64,000 nucleotides of DNA from Diplosphaera chodatii. Its lineage: Eukaryota > Chlorophyta > Trebouxiophyceae > Prasiolales > Stichococcaceae. The number at the start of each line of letters is the position of its first letter. The first letter of the stretch is position 1. Made by a program: the position numbers and the translations under genes. Positions 1 through 10,775 of this stretch are shown piece by piece. A model generated the notes under the pieces. It saw only the letters and a list, made by a program, of their open reading frames with translations, was not told the origin of the DNA and searched no databases. The DNA lies in NCBI GenBank assembly GCA_032358165.1, contig JAALGY010000032.1:3038001-3102000 (forward strand). Reading direction: 5' to 3'.

Positions 1-445
1 TACGAACAGAAGACACACCATCGCAGGCCGCCAAGCTTAGTGTATGCCAGTGCTGAGCCAGCAGTGCAGACAGCAATAGCAAGTGGGGAAATATCTACAA
101 ATGCACTGCAGTATGCAGATGCTCTGGCTTCAGACTCAGGCCGGTGACAGCATGTTCATCTGTTTACGCCAACATTCCAGCGTCAACTGTGACCGTGATG
201 TCACCGATTGGAAGTTCTTCCCAGCATTTGGAATGAGGTTTGCGTCGCAAGGCACAGCTTGCACAGGCAGCTGAGAGTCGAGCTCAGCAGGGCCAGTGCC
301 TCCGGGACAGTGGACAAATGACCAAAGCTGACGTCTTGGAGCTCCGAGGATGCAGGCACAGACTATGGAAGCCTCAACTGCATGCACAGCATTGTCCATC
401 TGTCAGCTGCCACAGCCCATCCAGCAGCGGGCAGCGCCCCCCCGC
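1..445. other. Left edge, no gene recognised
   Basis: No coding exon could be supported here. The stretch lies downstream of the LEO1 stop, so at least part should be the LEO1 3' untranslated region. No TGTAA motif on the minus strand was found in it, so the transcript end cannot be placed. Confidence 0.4.
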
Positions 446-3188
446 CTAGTCGTCCTCGTCGTCGCTGAGCGCCAGGCGGCGGCGGCCCCCGGCCGGCCGC
501 CGGGCGCCCACCGCCTGCTCCTCGTCGTCGTCGGCCTCCTCCTCCCCCTCGTCCACGATGAAGTCCCGCATCTCCCCGTCCTCGTCCTGCAGCGGGGTCG
601 CGACGCTCAGGCTGTCGGGGTGACATGGGGGAAGCAGGCTAGCGGTGCACTCGTCCATGTGCAACGAGTGGCTGGCCTGGGCACCATGTTAGTGCTGTGC
701 GCTCTGCAAACTATAGAACCCGTGTGCAGCAGCAAGGTGCGGTCCGGTCGCGGGTGGGCCGCGCCTCGTCGAGGTCGTAGGCGGCGCGGGGGCGCTTGGC
801 GGGGGGCGAGGCGCCGGGGGGCGCGCCCCGCTTGGCGCTCGCCAGCCGCCGCTCCGCCTCCTCCTGCAGTGGACAGCTTGGCTTTGGATCATTAGACAAC
901 TTGATTGTTATGAAAGGAGTGCAGTGGCACCCCTGACAGACCCCTGCGTGCAATCTCAATGACAGCTCTGCCGGGCGACGGCAGGTTTGAGACGGCGCAT
1001 CGTCTCACAGGTGGCTCACGATAGCAGCGCAGCACCGCACATCTGCATCCAGTGTATTACGTCTGCATTCAGTGTGTCACCTCATCCCGGGCATCGCGCC
1101 GCGGCCGGGCCAGCGACTGGCGGGCGCGCTCGCTGGCCGTCAGGTCGCCGTCGTAATCCTCCTCCTCCTCCACATCCTCGTCAGCCGCCTCCAGGTACGC
1201 CGCGGACAGGCCGCCCGCAGCGGCAGAGCGAGGCGGCGCGCGCGTGTACTTGCGCATCTCCTTGTCCTGCCGCCTCTGCAGGCCCTCCCTGTGGCGCAAC
1301 GATGTGCGACGGGAGTCAGATGGTATGAGCAGGCGCCGAACCAGATGTTGCACAGGTGCACACACACCGTGGAGATGTAAGGACTGCAAGCCAGCTGGAG
1401 GCGCTGTAGAGTGCCAATTGACGATGCCAGAGGTGCAGGTGCTGGCAGCAGGGCTCGTGTTGTAATGCCGGCAGCAGATCTGACGATGGACTACTGGCCG
1501 CACAGCCCAGCACGGCGCACCTGTCACGGATGCGCGCCTCCTCCATCTTGGCACGCTGCGCCTTCTCACGGGCCGGGTCCATCATCGTGGTGGTCGCCTG
1601 GATGCGAGCGCTCTTGACGCCGTGGCGCCTGTCGCAAGATCCAACCAGTTTAAGGGAAAGGACACACCAACACAATGGGTACCAGGACTCAGAGGCTGAG
1701 CAGAGGTGTCAAATTCGGCTGCCAGCCGTCGATGCACCTGTCCATGACTGCCGCCAGCCGCTTGTGCGCGGAGCTCTTGACGCTGCTGGGCCGGAACGCC
1801 ATGCGCGTCACAAGCTGCGCCTGTGCCTGTTTGCCATATATGATACATTCATAATCCATATGCAATGGCACATGCCGCACGCATGCTGAGCTGCACGAGC
1901 ATGACTTGTGCCATCATCTGACACTAGCAAGCAAGGTTTGCACTGTGAGTCAATGTCCAGCAGCACTGTATGTGATTAGCACATGGTGCACCGCACCTGA
2001 ATGAAGCCAGTGTGCCGCACGAACATAAAGTGCTGGTCGCCACTCACATCTGTCTCCGCCACATCGAGCACCTCATCACCCACCATCAGCTGCGGGCATG
2101 CTGGCAGGACAACTGGTCAACAGGCTGCCAGGCACCAGCATTAGTGGCACTTCCCACTGGCCTCAAAAGTCAGCGATGGGTGTGCAGATTTCTGCATGCG
2201 CAACATGTGCCAGCAACATGTACAGATCACCTGCAGGCTGCCGTCGGACCACCGCACAAAGCGCGCGTTGCTCTCAGGTTTGGTGGTACCGTCAGGCTGC
2301 ACCGCATGGCGCCAGCGGATGGAGTTTGCTAGCCGCACCTTCATCTCTCCTGTCTCCTGCAACGACAGCACACACCACGCGTGACTTACAATTGCTAAGC
2401 AACCCAAGATGAAAGGGTGCACGACGATGGCTGTAATCAGTCAACCGGTGGGCACACAAGCCCGATGCGCCGATGCTGCGCACCACATCCTCGTACTCGT
2501 CGGGCTCGAAAACGTGCGTGTCCGGCGAAAAAGGCTTGGACTGCACCCCCAAAATATTCGACGCCTGCAAGGTGTCAAGCACCGTCACAGCGCTGTTCTC
2601 AACTCCTGTTGGCGACTAGACAACCTGAGTGAAGGGCAAGCCTGCGGGCGCAGCTGCGCTCGGCTGGTCACCCGGACGAGGCGGATGCTCCTGAAGTCGG
2701 GGCCCTTGACCAGGGGCGCCTCCAGCTCCAGCGGCGGGCCCAGGTCGACCTCCGGCGGCGCCTCCCGCCCGGTCCCGGCGTCCTCCTCCTCACCTTCCTC
2801 CTCACCTTCCTCCTCATCATCATCCGCAAACCGCCTGCGTTGCCAGAGTAGAACTCTTCTCCGCTGAATCTAGAGCCTGCTCCGCGGGATCGTAGTCTGC
2901 AGCTGGTCCCTGAGCGCGTACGCTGTGCACCAGCACAGGCACAGGTGACTCGTTAATGAACTGACAAGCGCGCCTGTTCGCGGTCAGAGGCTTCCCTTCT
3001 GCTGCCGGCGGTTCATCGTCGCCGGGACTGGACGCCGGCTGCGCCTCGCTGCCATCTGGTTGCGCATCCCGCAGCTGGTCGGGCGCCGCATTGTCATCAG
3101 CTGCACCTTCAAAATGCTGCGGCCGCTGAGCATCCTCGTCGTCTGACGACTCGAAAAGCTTATCGACATCCCCCTCTGCGTCTGACAT
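446..3188 (-). CDS. LEO1: LEO1, PAF1 complex subunit
   Basis: RNA polymerase II-associated factor of the PAF1 complex, which travels with elongating Pol II and supports histone modification; expected in the nucleus. The protein starts MSDAEGDVDKLFESSDDED (ATG at 3188-3186), the acidic N-terminus typical of LEO1. The conserved core follows in separate exons: FEPDEYEDV (about 2490-2520), then NSIRWRH and ESNARFVRWSDGSLQ (about 2230-2350), then GDEVLDVAETDVSGDQHFMF (about 2010-2090), which reads like the beta-rich Leo1 core of plants and animals. A basic/charged stretch (DPAREKAQRAKMEEARIRDR, about 1510-1590) and an acidic tail ending SDDEDD complete it. About ten short exons are joined by eye; exact splice sites in the C-terminal third are less certain. 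The next gene upstream on the same strand ends 493 bp away. Confidence 0.93.
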
Positions 3189-3681
3189 CGTTGCCAACCA
3201 GGAATCACATCGCGTGCCACAGCAGCTGATCAGCACTGTCCAATCCCACCCAAGCTGCTGAAACGTTCAACGGCGCACACAGGTGAAAACGCGACGTGGA
3301 TGTGCGTCTCAGTCGGATATGCAAACGTTGATCATCATTGGTACATGTTGTCTCAGTGATGGGGCTCCTGCGGCGCAGGCATGTAGGTCGCAATGGTCTT
3401 GTTTACGCTGTGCTGCGTCAACACACGAATATGATTACGCTGGCAGATCCGATGACAGCTTATACTTCAACTTGGAACGGGATGCCGGTGTTCAGCTGTG
3501 GCATGTGGACATGGCTGGGGCAGGAAGTGGGAAGGAGCCGCAGCGATGCCAGATGCAAGTAGGCCAAGGACAGGGCGACAGTGCAGCCAGCGTGTGGCAA
3601 CCCTCGTATGTGCATAGGTGACAACCAAGTGAGCAGCTGCAACTGCCAGTGCTGACTCAAGGGTCTCAGTTCCTGATGCGT
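3189..3681. other. Intergenic, LEO1 promoter side
   Basis: Separates the stop of the 2H-phosphoesterase-like gene from the LEO1 start, both on the minus strand. It should hold the 3' UTR of the former and the promoter of LEO1. No convincing exon, TATA box or repeat was seen. Confidence 0.4.
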
Positions 3682-5618
3682 TCAGGCTGCGCTGCCTTTG
3701 CATTGCAAGGGTATTGACCGCTGCTTAAATGCACCCTTCAGTGCCAGCGCCAGCAGATCCAACTCCTCCACGTACCTGCCCAGGTTGCAAATCAGATTGG
3801 AAATGATTGATGTGGTATGAATCCGTGTCTGCAAACGCGCATCAAGCGCATCTGTGCAGAAACGATCATGCACGCAATGAGGAATTGTGCACAACTTGCT
3901 TGCAGGTGTGTGTGCACCAGATGTTGTGCAGGGTCGTCTGAGTGCCGCACAGGTCCGCCGACATGGCGGCGACGGCCCGCTGCAGCACGGCTGTGCCGCT
4001 GCCGCCGCCGGCCGGGGGCTTCAGCACTCGCGCCAGTGTCATGTGCAGAATGTCCGGCTCCCTGACATGCAGAACAGATATACATCGGGAGACGGCAGTT
4101 TGTGTCGAATCGGTGACAAGGAGGACGGATTCTGCCACGTTGATAGCATGCCAGAGCTGCTCGTACAGCAAAGACGCCTTGCATTGGGGCACCTGACGGC
4201 CTGCACCGCGGCGCGCGGCGCATTGGGCAGTGCACTTGCCAGCTGGCGGCGCAGCTGCGCAGGCTCAGCGCCCTCCACCAGCTGCCAGCACGCCAGCACC
4301 TGGCGACAGCAACGTACGACAGGGTCCAGGGAAGCTATCCACCATGTCGGTGTCCGTGCATTTGCAAAACTTCAGGCAGGTGTCCTCGATAAAGCATGCA
4401 ATGCTCCACATTGTGTACAGGGTCCCAGCCTGACAACAACACCGCAGGCCATTGATGCCCTCTGTGGAGGAGGCCCAGCTGCACAACAGGGGAACACTGT
4501 TTGCGCACTGTGAAAATGTGAGATTCACCGTGCCGGTGGAGGTGGCAATCACACGCTCCAGCGCCAGATGCATGGGGCACGCGGCGCTTCCAACGACCCG
4601 CACCGCAGCGGCCTCGGCATCGACCGCCGCCGGCGTCGCACGCACAGGGTTCTGCAGCCAGGTGCAGCAGGCATTCCGATACCTCATCAAGGCACGCAAG
4701 ATCAAGAAGAGCTTGGTGCAAGGGGCACGCCTGCACAGACAGGGTTGTGGGGCAGGTGTGTGAGGATGTAGAAAGGGCTCTCCCTGCCTGGTGGTGGGAG
4801 GCGTGCCACAGGGTGGTGTGGTACATGCTGTCGTCCTGCAGCCACACGCCGGCGGGCGCCATGGACGGAAGCAGGTGCCGCTGCAGGGCCGCCACCACCT
4901 TCTCCGCCATTGCCGTGTCTGGGAAGGGCGCTATGATAGCGCGCACCGGCACACTCAGGCGCTGCAGCACTGGCTTGACAGAAGCTCCCTCAACGCTGAA
5001 CAGGCTAGACTGCTGCAGACCCTGCGTCGCCACGGCACCTGCATTCAGACAAGCACAGCAGCCTGTACTTCGTGCAAGTATGCGAGACACCTGCTACAGC
5101 ACCAACAGTGTTGCAGCTGTGTTTCAGCAGGCGGTGCCATGCTGTCTACACCTGCAGCTGATGATGCTCACCGACTTGCAGAGGTGCTGCATCCAGCTGC
5201 TTGGACATGCTGGCGTACAGCTGCCGGCGAGACACCGTGGCGGCCGTCACATGCGCTGTCGCCGCTGCTGGCACCAGCCGCACCTCAGCGTTGCTGCTGC
5301 TGCTGGCTGGCGGCGCTATCCCGAGGGCTGCAAGTCGCGCCGCACACAAGCCAGCAGAGCTGTCCTGGCTGACCGCCGCCCTCCGGACATGCCACGTCCA
5401 CAGAACTGCAGCGCATGTACAGCTGAAGCGTTGCAGGCTAGCCAAGCGCAGCAACTGCAAGGGGCGCAGGTGGTCAGAGCTAGCAGCTTCCTGAACCCAG
5501 GGCCCTGCTGCAAACCTGCATTGGTCGCGACCGCGAGCAGCAGCAGCAGCCAGCGGAGGCGCGAGGCAGTGTGGCTGCGACGTGGGCGCCGCTGCAGCAC
5601 TGGCTGCGTGCGCAGCAT
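3682..5618 (-). CDS. 2H-phosphoesterase-like membrane-anchored protein
   Basis: Likely a member of the plant group annotated as RNA ligase/cyclic nucleotide phosphodiesterase-like proteins. Two short His-x-Thr motifs, the hallmark of the 2H fold, are visible in order: YHTTLWHASHH (about 4790-4840) and LHMTLARVL (about 4035-4065). Between them lie VIATSTGTV and CWQLVEGAEPAQLRRQLASA (about 4240-4310 and 4520-4560), and the C-terminal exon (3682-3785) has a leucine-rich helix. The first exon (ATG 5618) has an Arg-rich start followed by RLRWLLLLLAVATNAG, a signal peptide or anchor, suggesting a secreted or membrane location. The substrate is unknown. Six or so exons are joined by eye; the link between first and second exon is least secure. 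The stop of the next gene upstream lies only 56 bp before this ATG. Confidence 0.7.
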
Positions 5619-5674
5619 GCAGTGCTGACTCCGGGTTGTTACTGGGCCAACAAAGAGCTGAGCGGCAATGGGGT

Positions 5675-6468
5675 TTAGCCGCCCAGCAGTTTGCCGATCA
5701 AGCCGAATGCGAGGCCCACGCCAGCGCCTGTGCGTGACACAGGAGTGTGACGCCACAGTGTATGCTCGAACCACGAACATGTTCCTCATGTTGATCTGAT
5801 CACTTCCTAATTCCCAACAACAATGGCTCACCCATGGCCACCAATCTACCCAACCCCAGCCCACCGCCCTGAAGTGGCTGCTCAAACTGCGGGATTTGCT
5901 GCTGCACGCGCCCAGCTGCCGTCGGTCGTGGCTCGCCTACTGCCGTCGTCTCGCCTGCAAAGTGGCCATAGCGCTTTGCTGTGTGTGCGACAGACAGTGC
6001 TCGATGCGCAAAGCCACTCTAGGCCCACAGCAGCAAAGGCGCACCTGTGTCCCTGTTCCAGTAGTACACTTCGCCCGTTTCGCGCACGGTCACCTCGGCC
6101 CACGGGTCCCCTGCCTTCTCAATCACGTCGGACACCACCGGTTTCTGCTGCACAATGCCCCGCCCGTCCTGGCGCTGCATTGCAGCAGATGAAAGGATGA
6201 ACAATACATCTCAAATCTGTTATTCAGGCAACTGGCAATCGCTGTCCAGTGCAACACAGTCTGCCAAGCGGCCTGATTGTATAGCAATTTTGTCAAGCGG
6301 GTAAGCACATCACAGAACCTGCAAAGGCGGTAGCACTGGCGGCGGTCCTGTACCACCCCCGTCTGCAGCGGCTGCCAAGCCCCGCACTAATGTGCTACTT
6401 TGGCTGCAGGTCTGCCACGCTGTTCGCAGACGGCCGTGCAGAAGTGCAGCAGCCGTTCTTGCAGACAT
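5675..6468 (-). CDS. Small mitochondrial-type protein with a degenerate WW motif
   Basis: Four short exons give a protein of about 130-150 residues. The ATG at 6468 opens MSARTAAALLHGRLR, an Arg/Ala-rich start like a mitochondrial presequence, followed by a Gly/Pro-rich stretch. The second exon carries DPWAEV and GEVYYWNRDTG (about 6070-6130), resembling the first Trp and the YYxN..TGET strand of a WW domain. The second signature Trp is missing (TGETTAVGEP across the 5956 junction). The last exon ends GVGLAFGLIGKLLGG, a Gly-zipper-like hydrophobic helix that could enter a membrane. The family name is not recognised; WW-like fold and targeting are inferences. It is divergent from the kinase gene to the right and has 56 bp of spacing to the same-strand gene to the left. 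Confidence 0.75.
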
Positions 6469-7137
6469 CCGCAGGCCACCTGCTGGTGAGCGCACTGTGC
6501 ACACTTGCTTGCAGATGATGTGTATCCCGAGGTGAAGCACATGCAGTGCTTCAAAGCCAGAAGATGTATCATGATGCCCGCTTGCTTGCACCTGGTTGTC
6601 TCTGCCTGCGCACTGGTTGCGAAACAAGGGTGCGACAGGGACCAGATCAGATGATGGCAGCTGCTGCAAATGGCGTCAACACGCCCTTCGGAGCTGCTCG
6701 CGATGATGCCCTTGATGCCGGCTTACGATGTTACGATCAAGCTGTTGACAATCCTTGCCCGCAAACACCGCCCTTCTGCGACTTTCTGCAGCACTTTGTG
6801 CTCTACTCTTTATACCCCTTGGTCTGAGGACAGTCTGCAGCCGGCGACGACTTTCATCTTCAACAGGCGCTGGACCACAAACCCAAGCCGAGTCAGGCGT
6901 ACTCGCTCCTCTCGGATCCTGCCTCCGCATAACTGTTCACCACACCACCAGTCCCGCCCCAACCACCCCTGCGCGCGCCCAATTTTGACACAGACTGGCA
7001 AGCGTTTGCATTGCCATTCTCTTTGGGCCCACCCGCGCGCTCCATCAACTTTCCAGCCTCAAGAGAAATATCAACGCGTTTCGCCGTTCACCGGCACGCC
7101 TGGCCAGCACGGCGCCCTCAACCGCCCAGCAGCTCGC
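6469..7137. promoter_or_regulatory. Shared promoter region of divergent genes
   Basis: A 669-bp stretch between the start of the WW-like gene (minus) and the kinase (plus), so both promoters and 5' UTRs should lie here. A TATA-like CTTTATACCCC occurs near 6808-6818 on the plus strand. The kinase frame is open upstream of 7138 to about 6670, but that extension has no domain-like sequence and is treated as 5' UTR. Confidence 0.45.
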
Positions 7138-9471
7138 ATGAGCGCCCTCCTGGGGGCAGCCCGCTCATCAGCGGCGCTCCCGGGCGTGGAAATTGAGCAG
7201 TATGGCAGTCGGTCGAGTCAGCTTCTGTGTCGCAGTGGCTCGCCGGCACACCGAGGGCTGGCCCGCTGCTTGCGGCAGTGCCTGCCGCCCCAGCTGATCA
7301 GCTTTCAGCGGCCAGCGGCAGCCCCCCGGAGGCAGCAGCGGCAGTGGGTCGGCGCCTCGGCTGCAGCGGGAGCCCTCGAGCTCACGGGGCCCAGCACCAG
7401 CGCCTGCGAGCCGACGTGCGGCCCGCTGGGCTTCCAGACGGGCTTTCCGACCGCCTTCACGCTCGGCCGTCACATCGGCAGCGGTGAGGCGCACGTAACT
7501 TGCCGTTGGCGTTGGCTTCGTCGCTGGCGTGCGCCTGTTGTGGCTCCAGGGTGCTTGACGCCTGCCGGCGCGCCTCGGCTGCTCTCGAGGTCCTTGTGCG
7601 TGGTCTGAGCTGCTGTAAGTGCATGCTGGCGGCTTTCAACGGGCAGCCGGGGAGCCCTGCGTGCAGCCCTGCTGCCCTAAAAGCGCCCCGGTTTTATGCC
7701 GTTCCAGTTGCGAGAGCCTTGGATCTGTCAGAACCAGCTTGCGCGGCAGCCTCAGCCATTTGAGTGGTGTTCAAGCGATCTGTGCCTCAGAAAGGAGGAG
7801 CCTTGCGGCTGAGCTGGGGAGTAGCTGCTGCTTGACCATGATCAGGGCTGCAGTTTAGGGGGCACCAACCATGCTGTCGTGATGAAGATTTGTTTGCTAC
7901 TCTGCAGGCGCCTACGGCGTTGTGAATATGTGCGTCGACCGTCGGACGGGGCGCGAGTATGCTTGCAAGGTGCTGCCCAAGGTGAGGGGGCGCCTCACGC
8001 CGGCAAAGACCGCCAAGAAGATCTGGCAGGAGGTGGAGCTCCTCAGCCGCGTGCAGTCCTGCGGCAACGTGGCCCGCCTGCAGTCCGTCTTTGAGGACGA
8101 CGAGCGAGTGTACATCGTGCTCGAGCTGTGCCAGGGCGGTGATCTCGAGCAGCTGCTAGAGGTGCGCTTGCTTGGGCCTGTTGACCCCTGCTGCGCCTTA
8201 ACCACACGCTTTAGATTGTTGTTTTTGTGTCAGAACATGTGCACTGGAGTGCTGCAACGTGCCCGCATGATGTCGTGTCAGCAGGGTCTCAACGCCGGTC
8301 AGTGGACTTGCTCACAGCCGCCATCCGCCTTGCTGCAGGACCATGGTCCCCTGACAGAGCGGCAGGCAGCCCTGGTGCTGTACGAGTGCCTGAAGGTGGT
8401 GGCTGCATGCCACGCCGAGGGCCTGGTGCACGGCGACGTCAAGCCCGCCAACTTCCTGCTGAAGCAGCGCATGCGCAACCCGCTGGCGCTCATCGACTCT
8501 GGCTCCGTGCGCGGGTGGCTCAAGGCCATCGATTTCGGCTGCAGCCAGGACACGCGTGGCGCACAGCTCAGCCGCCGCACCGGCACGCCAGGTGTGTATG
8601 CAGCGGCTATCTGGCGCGTCAGCCTAAGTTGCATGGTGCAAAGGGTATTGAGATGCGCTGCACTGCTGTGGTCTGGACCACTGCACAGTTTGTAGGCTGC
8701 ATGCTTGCTAATCGCTCTTGTCCTCATTGCAGTATACATGGCGCCTGAGGTGTTTCAGCGGGAGTATGGCACAGCTGCTGACATGTGGAGCTTGGGCATG
8801 ATGCTCTTCCAGTTCATGACCTGCCGCTTCCCATTTTGGTGCGCCGCCCCTTTGGACATCTGCAACATTGCCAGCTGTGCATGCCGCTGTTTTGGTGTGC
8901 TCAAAGGGACTAGTGAGCATATATATATGTTTTATATGTTTTATTGCTGCTTCCTGTCCTGCAGGTCGAGCTTGGAAGCCTGCAGGGAAAAGTCTTTGGA
9001 CCAGGTCATGAAGGCCGTCATTGTGGACGACATCACCTTTGACCATGGGCCCTGGCTGCACATGTCCCCAGAGGGCCTGGACCTGCTCCAGGTTTGTTCA
9101 TACTTGCACTTCATTGTCAGTCATAAATCCGAGAACCATGTGCACATGCCAAGTAGAGTCTGCAGAACGCGTGGTGTTGACAGGTGCACTGTGGTCTCAT
9201 GCAGGGGCTCTTCAACCGCAACCCTGTGGAGCGCATGACGGCACGCGAGGCGCTGGCGCACCCCTGGTTCCAGCAGCAGATGAAGCGGCCGCCGCTGAAG
9301 CAGCGCAGCAACATCGTGCCGCTCGAGAGCAGCCGCAGCAAGCGCCGCAGCGGCGCCAAGGCGTCGCCCGTGGCTGCCGCAGCAGCCGCCGAGGCCATGC
9401 AGAAGAGCGTCGCCAGCGTTGGCCGTAGCTACGCCGGCAGCTGGGCCAACGCAGCAGCCGACTTCGCGTAG
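7138..9471 (+). CDS. CDPK-type Ser/Thr protein kinase without EF hands
   Basis: Six exons (7138-7483, 7908-8161, 8339-8591, 8733-8838, 8965-9091, 9205-9471) add to 1353 nt, a 450-residue kinase. In order: a ~105-residue Ser/Ala/Arg-rich N-terminus that could be a plastid transit peptide; the glycine loop IGSGAYGVV across the first junction; the catalytic lysine in YACKVLPK; hinge VLELCQGGDLEQLL; catalytic loop VHGDVKPANFLL; IDFGCS; VYMAPEVF; and the Trp-containing subdomain IX helix (TAADMWSLGMMLF). The final exon has FNRNPVERMTAREALAHPWF, typical of the CDPK/CAMK end of the domain. A basic Ser/Ala tail follows and no EF hands are present. Unusual points are HGD instead of HRD and an insertion of about 13 residues before DFG. 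Substrate unknown. Confidence 0.92.
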
Positions 9472-10775
9472 AATGCCTCCTATGCTGCAGGAGCTGCACA
9501 GGAGCAGGGTCTGAGGAAACACAGCTATTTTGACGACCGTCTGGCAACTTCAGCCATTTTTGAGCATTGGGCTCGAGAGGAGCGCTCGCAGGGTTTTGAG
9601 CAAGGTCACACCCGGTTGTGGGGTGCACTGTGGGACCAGCAATACTTTTTGAGGTGTCAGCCGTCGCAGCGAGGGGCCTTCTTGCAGGCCGCTGTACTTT
9701 TGTGGATGCTGCGCACAATTTCATACTCAGCACATTCCACCGGCTACTAAGGTTTTGTGTGTCTGGACGATGTCTGTATATGCTATCAGTCATGGTGTCT
9801 GCCGCTCCAACCGTCTTGTGTCGATTGGAAGGGCGATGCCATGCGCTGGGCATTGCATTCGTTGTGTCCTCAGGTTAGCTCGTTGCCGACTGATAAGGGT
9901 TAGGGTATACACCAGCCAGCTATGGGACACATGGGCGGAGGCTTGAAGACAGCAGAGGATGTCTTTCAGCAGGGGGTTGTTGCACTGTGTGGCTTTGACG
10001 GTGGTGGCTTTTGACTGTGCATCCAAGGCGCCAAGGCATTTTGAGAGCGTTGGCCAGATGCTTTAGGACTGGGTGAGGTATGGGACGGGGCTGTCGTGCG
10101 GCTGTGGGCATGTAGGCTGCCTCTGCCGAGAGTACACTTTAGGGGGCGGTGTTGTTTAGGACAAGAGTTCACTTGTAATACACAAAGTCTAGGCTGAACT
10201 CCAGCATAGCCTTCACCCTGCGACCCAGTTCACTGTTGGCAGCAGCATCAGAGGTTGGACTACAGGGCGGCATGCGATGCACCAACGGAGTGGCAAGGGT
10301 TTTGTGCGACGAACGTCCTCGCCTGCACCATTTGCTGCATTGCGTCCAGATCTACAGCTACGGGCCACGTTGTCTTGACGGCCTGCTGATGCAATTCGTG
10401 CAAGCAGGCTGACTACTCGGCTCGGATTTGGCGCAGCTGTTCGCCGCCCAACAGTGACGCAGCACCTCTGGATTGCACCATCAACAGTGTTTGTCAAGTG
10501 CTCCGGCATCGGCTGGACAAGACAGTGCCGTGCAGCTGTCAGGCTTGCGTGCAGAGCAAAGCATCTGTTGTAGTTCAGTCTAGCGCAACGTTATGTGCTG
10601 CAGTTTGTCAAAAGCAGCTGCATGTGGTGGCTTTTCGTACGCGGCCAATACAGCAGCGTGTGCAAACTCGAATTCGCATGTAAAGTGACATCCAGAACGT
10701 CACAGAAGTCTGAATCCTCAGCACATGTGCTGAAGAGGGAAGAAAGGAGGTGCTTTACCGGGGCGGCTTGCAAAC
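9472..10775. other. Kinase 3' UTR and CstF-77 promoter
   Basis: No coding exon was supported. The first ~700 bp read as a long 3' UTR ending near the TGTAA at 10174. The remaining ~590 bp should include the promoter and 5' UTR of the CstF-77 gene. One GGGTTAGGG near 9896 is isolated. Confidence 0.5.
10174..10178 (+). terminator. Poly(A) signal TGTAA of the kinase gene
   Basis: TGTAA is the usual poly(A) signal of chlorophyte nuclear genes. This copy lies about 700 bp after the kinase stop, consistent with the long 3' UTRs common in these algae. Assigned by position only. Confidence 0.5.

Noticed and set aside
6670..7137. Upstream in-frame extension of the kinase
   Set aside because: Open by chance; no transit-like or domain-like sequence, and it would fill the divergent promoter region.
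9894..9906. Telomere-like GGGTTAGGG
   Set aside because: A single isolated motif; no tandem array, and the surroundings are ordinary 3' UTR sequence.
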